Below are positions 62,805-64,000 of a stretch of 64,000 nt of DNA, in pieces (the stretch's first letter is position 1; the number at the start of each line of letters is the position of its first letter). Under the pieces are notes generated by a model. It made no database searches. It saw only the letters and a program-made list of their open reading frames with translations, and was not told where the DNA came from. A program made the translations under genes and the position numbers. The stretch comes from an uncultured Pseudomonadota bacterium (GTDB taxonomy: Bacteria > Pseudomonadota > Gammaproteobacteria > Steroidobacterales > Steroidobacteraceae). The stretch lies in NCBI GenBank assembly GCA_903828595.1, contig CAIKMS010000023.1:1-64000 (forward strand), written 5' to 3'.

Positions 62805-64000
62805 ATGGCCCAGCCTTCTGTTACACCCGCGGCGGACACGCCTTTTAAGCGGTCGATGCCCGAGCGTTATCGGCTGTTACTCGTATTGATCGTGGTGTAT
62901 GCCTTCAGCCAAGTGGATAGGCAAATAGTCGGCATTTTAGCGATCGCCATACGCCGTGATCTGGGTTTGACGGACTTGGGGCTGGGCTTGATGGGAGGCT
63001 TGGCATTTGCGTTGTTCTATACGTTTTTAGGTATTCCCATTGCACGCCTGGCTGATCGGCACAGTCGCACGGGTATTATTGCGGCAGCTTTGACCGTTTG
63101 GACGGTCATGACCGCGGTTTGCGGTCTGGCCAGTGGATTTTGGTCCTTGTTTCTGGCTCGAGTGGGCGTGGGCGTGGGTGAAGCGGGTGGCATTGCGCCG
63201 GCCTATTCTCTGATCTGTGACTATTTTCCTGAGCGTGAGCGTGCTCGGGCGCTGAGTGCGTATGCGTTGGGCATCCCTTTAGGGACCGCGGGCGGTGTAT
63301 TGGTGGGTGGGTTTTTGACAGCCTGGCTATCGTGGCGCTGGGCATTTTTTTGGGTAGGGCTAGCCGGCCTTATCGTGGTGCCTTGGGTGTGGCGACTTCG
63401 TGAGCCGGTGCGCGGTGGGTTGGATAGACCTTCGACGTCTAGCGCACCGGGCTCGATTTTTCAGGTGTTGCGGATGCTGTTGGGCAAGCCCGCTTTCTGG
63501 GGACTGGCATTGGGCGCCGCTTGCGCTTCTATTATCGGCTATGGCCTGTTTTTTTGGCTGCCGTCATTTTTTGTGCGCAGTTTTGGGTTGGATATCAAGC
63601 AGGCTTCGATGGCTTTTGGTGGATTGATATTTTTTGGTGGCACAGCCGGCATCCTGTTAGGTGGTGTGATGGCTGATGGGTTGGGGGAGCGCTACAAAGC
63701 AAGCTACGCACTGGTGCCTGCCTTGTCTTTCGTTGCGATCGTACCGCTGTACGTCTGGGGTTTGCTGTCGAGTTCGCTGTGGGTGACTTTGGCCTTATTG
63801 TTGATCCCCACAGCCCTGGGCCTGACTTGGCTGGGGCCCTTATTGTCCGCTGTTCAACACTTAGTACCGGCCGAGTGTCGTGCGACGGCTTCGGCCATTT
63901 TTTTGTTTGTCAATAATCTCATCGGTCTGGGCTTAGGCTCCAGTTTGATCGGGGCTCTGTCCGACGCGTTGCATGCACGCGCCGGATTAGATGCTTTACG
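62805..64000 (+). CDS. MFS transporter, spinster-like (3' end outside window)
   Basis: Open frame of 398 codons without a stop up to the edge, so the gene is partial. It starts at ATG 62805. The N-terminus reads SQVDRQIVGILAIAIRRDL and then GIPIARLADRHSRTGII, with later VGVGVGEAGGIAPAYSLI. This is the pattern of spinster-type MFS proteins that move lipids or organic acids. About eleven helices are visible. The substrate is not known. Confidence 0.88.
   Translation, partial: MAQPSVTPAADTPFKRSMPERYRLLLVLIVVYAFSQVDRQIVGILAIAIRRDLGLTDLGLGLMGGLAFALFYTFLGIPIARLADRHSRTGIIAAALTVWTVMTAVCGLASGFWSLFLARVGVGVGEAGGIAPAYSLICDYFPERERARALSAYALGIPLGTAGGVLVGGFLTAWLSWRWAFFWVGLAGLIVVPWVWRLREPVRGGLDRPSTSSAPGSIFQVLRMLLGKPAFWGLALGAACASIIGYGLFFWLPSFFVRSFGLDIKQASMAFGGLIFFGGTAGILLGGVMADGLGERYKASYALVPALSFVAIVPLYVWGLLSSSLWVTLALLLIPTALGLTWLGPLLSAVQHLVPAECRATASAIFLFVNNLIGLGLGSSLIGALSDALHARAGLDAL

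Noticed and set aside
1-64000. CRISPR array, prophage or insertion sequence
   Set aside because: No spaced repeats of 25-40 bp, no transposase or phage gene and no inverted terminal repeats were found on reading the window.

Overview
The window looks like a chromosomal segment from a Gram-negative proteobacterium, most likely a gammaproteobacterium. The evidence is a complete System I cytochrome c maturation operon (ccmABCDEFGHI), type IV minor-pilin genes, outer-membrane-type lipoprotein signals, an exosortase of the XrtH type, bifunctional PutA and AhpCF. Apart from the first 3.3 kb it appears moderately GC-rich (judged by eye, not computed). No plasmid, phage or CRISPR hallmarks were seen. 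The genome is not identified to species.

Layout. 1-47 is the 3' end of a tRNA-Cys. 178-3033 is a DUF1800/DUF1501 gene pair with visibly more GC-rich codon use than the rest. 3353-7788 holds a YpfJ-type zinc peptidase, a Sel1-repeat protein and a DipZ-like CcdA-thioredoxin fusion. 8075-15148 holds a catalytically degenerate AstD-like aldehyde dehydrogenase, a PQQ dehydrogenase with a cytochrome c tail, an isochorismatase-fold protein lacking the usual Asp, and a hybrid kinase. A tRNA-Leu(UAA), yciH and a flavodoxin-like gene follow. 16348-23143 is the ccm operon. 23185-33148 holds transporters (NTT-like, SulP, AzlCD), a cupin, a branched-chain aminotransferase, a CHASE4 hybrid kinase and a CurA-like reductase. 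33160-37734 holds an orphan ModA, a YXWGXW lipoprotein, a Spy-like protein and a TPR-GT41 glycosyltransferase. 37772-41256 is ahpCF with an OxyR-type operator, plus an old-yellow-enzyme gene. 41465-44543 is a pilin operon fimT-pilV-pilW-pilX-pilE without pilY1. 44822-50288 is a proline/ornithine catabolic block (Lrp-type regulator, PutA, ornithine cyclodeaminase). 50476-58463 holds a serine hydrolase, an M48 protease, an orphan protein, YceI, a double CDGSH protein, an APC permease and a soluble PAS chemoreceptor. 58743-62604 is an exosortase module: XrtH-like enzyme, partner membrane protein, and a sedolisin protease with a C-terminal sorting-like tail. An MFS gene runs off the right edge.

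How genes work together. The ccm operon would supply c-type cytochromes, including the heme domain of the PQQ dehydrogenase. The CcdA-thioredoxin fusion is a candidate extra source of periplasmic reductant. Ornithine cyclodeaminase makes proline, which PutA oxidises to glutamate; the Lrp-type gene is the probable regulator because this PutA starts without the DNA-binding domain of the E. coli protein. AhpC and AhpF form a peroxide-reducing pair under a near-perfect OxyR operator. The most system-like locus is 58743-62604, where a sorting enzyme sits upstream of a likely substrate that is itself a protease, with a tail motif that differs from the published IPTLxxWG form. All functional statements are based on motif recognition by reading; no database search was run.
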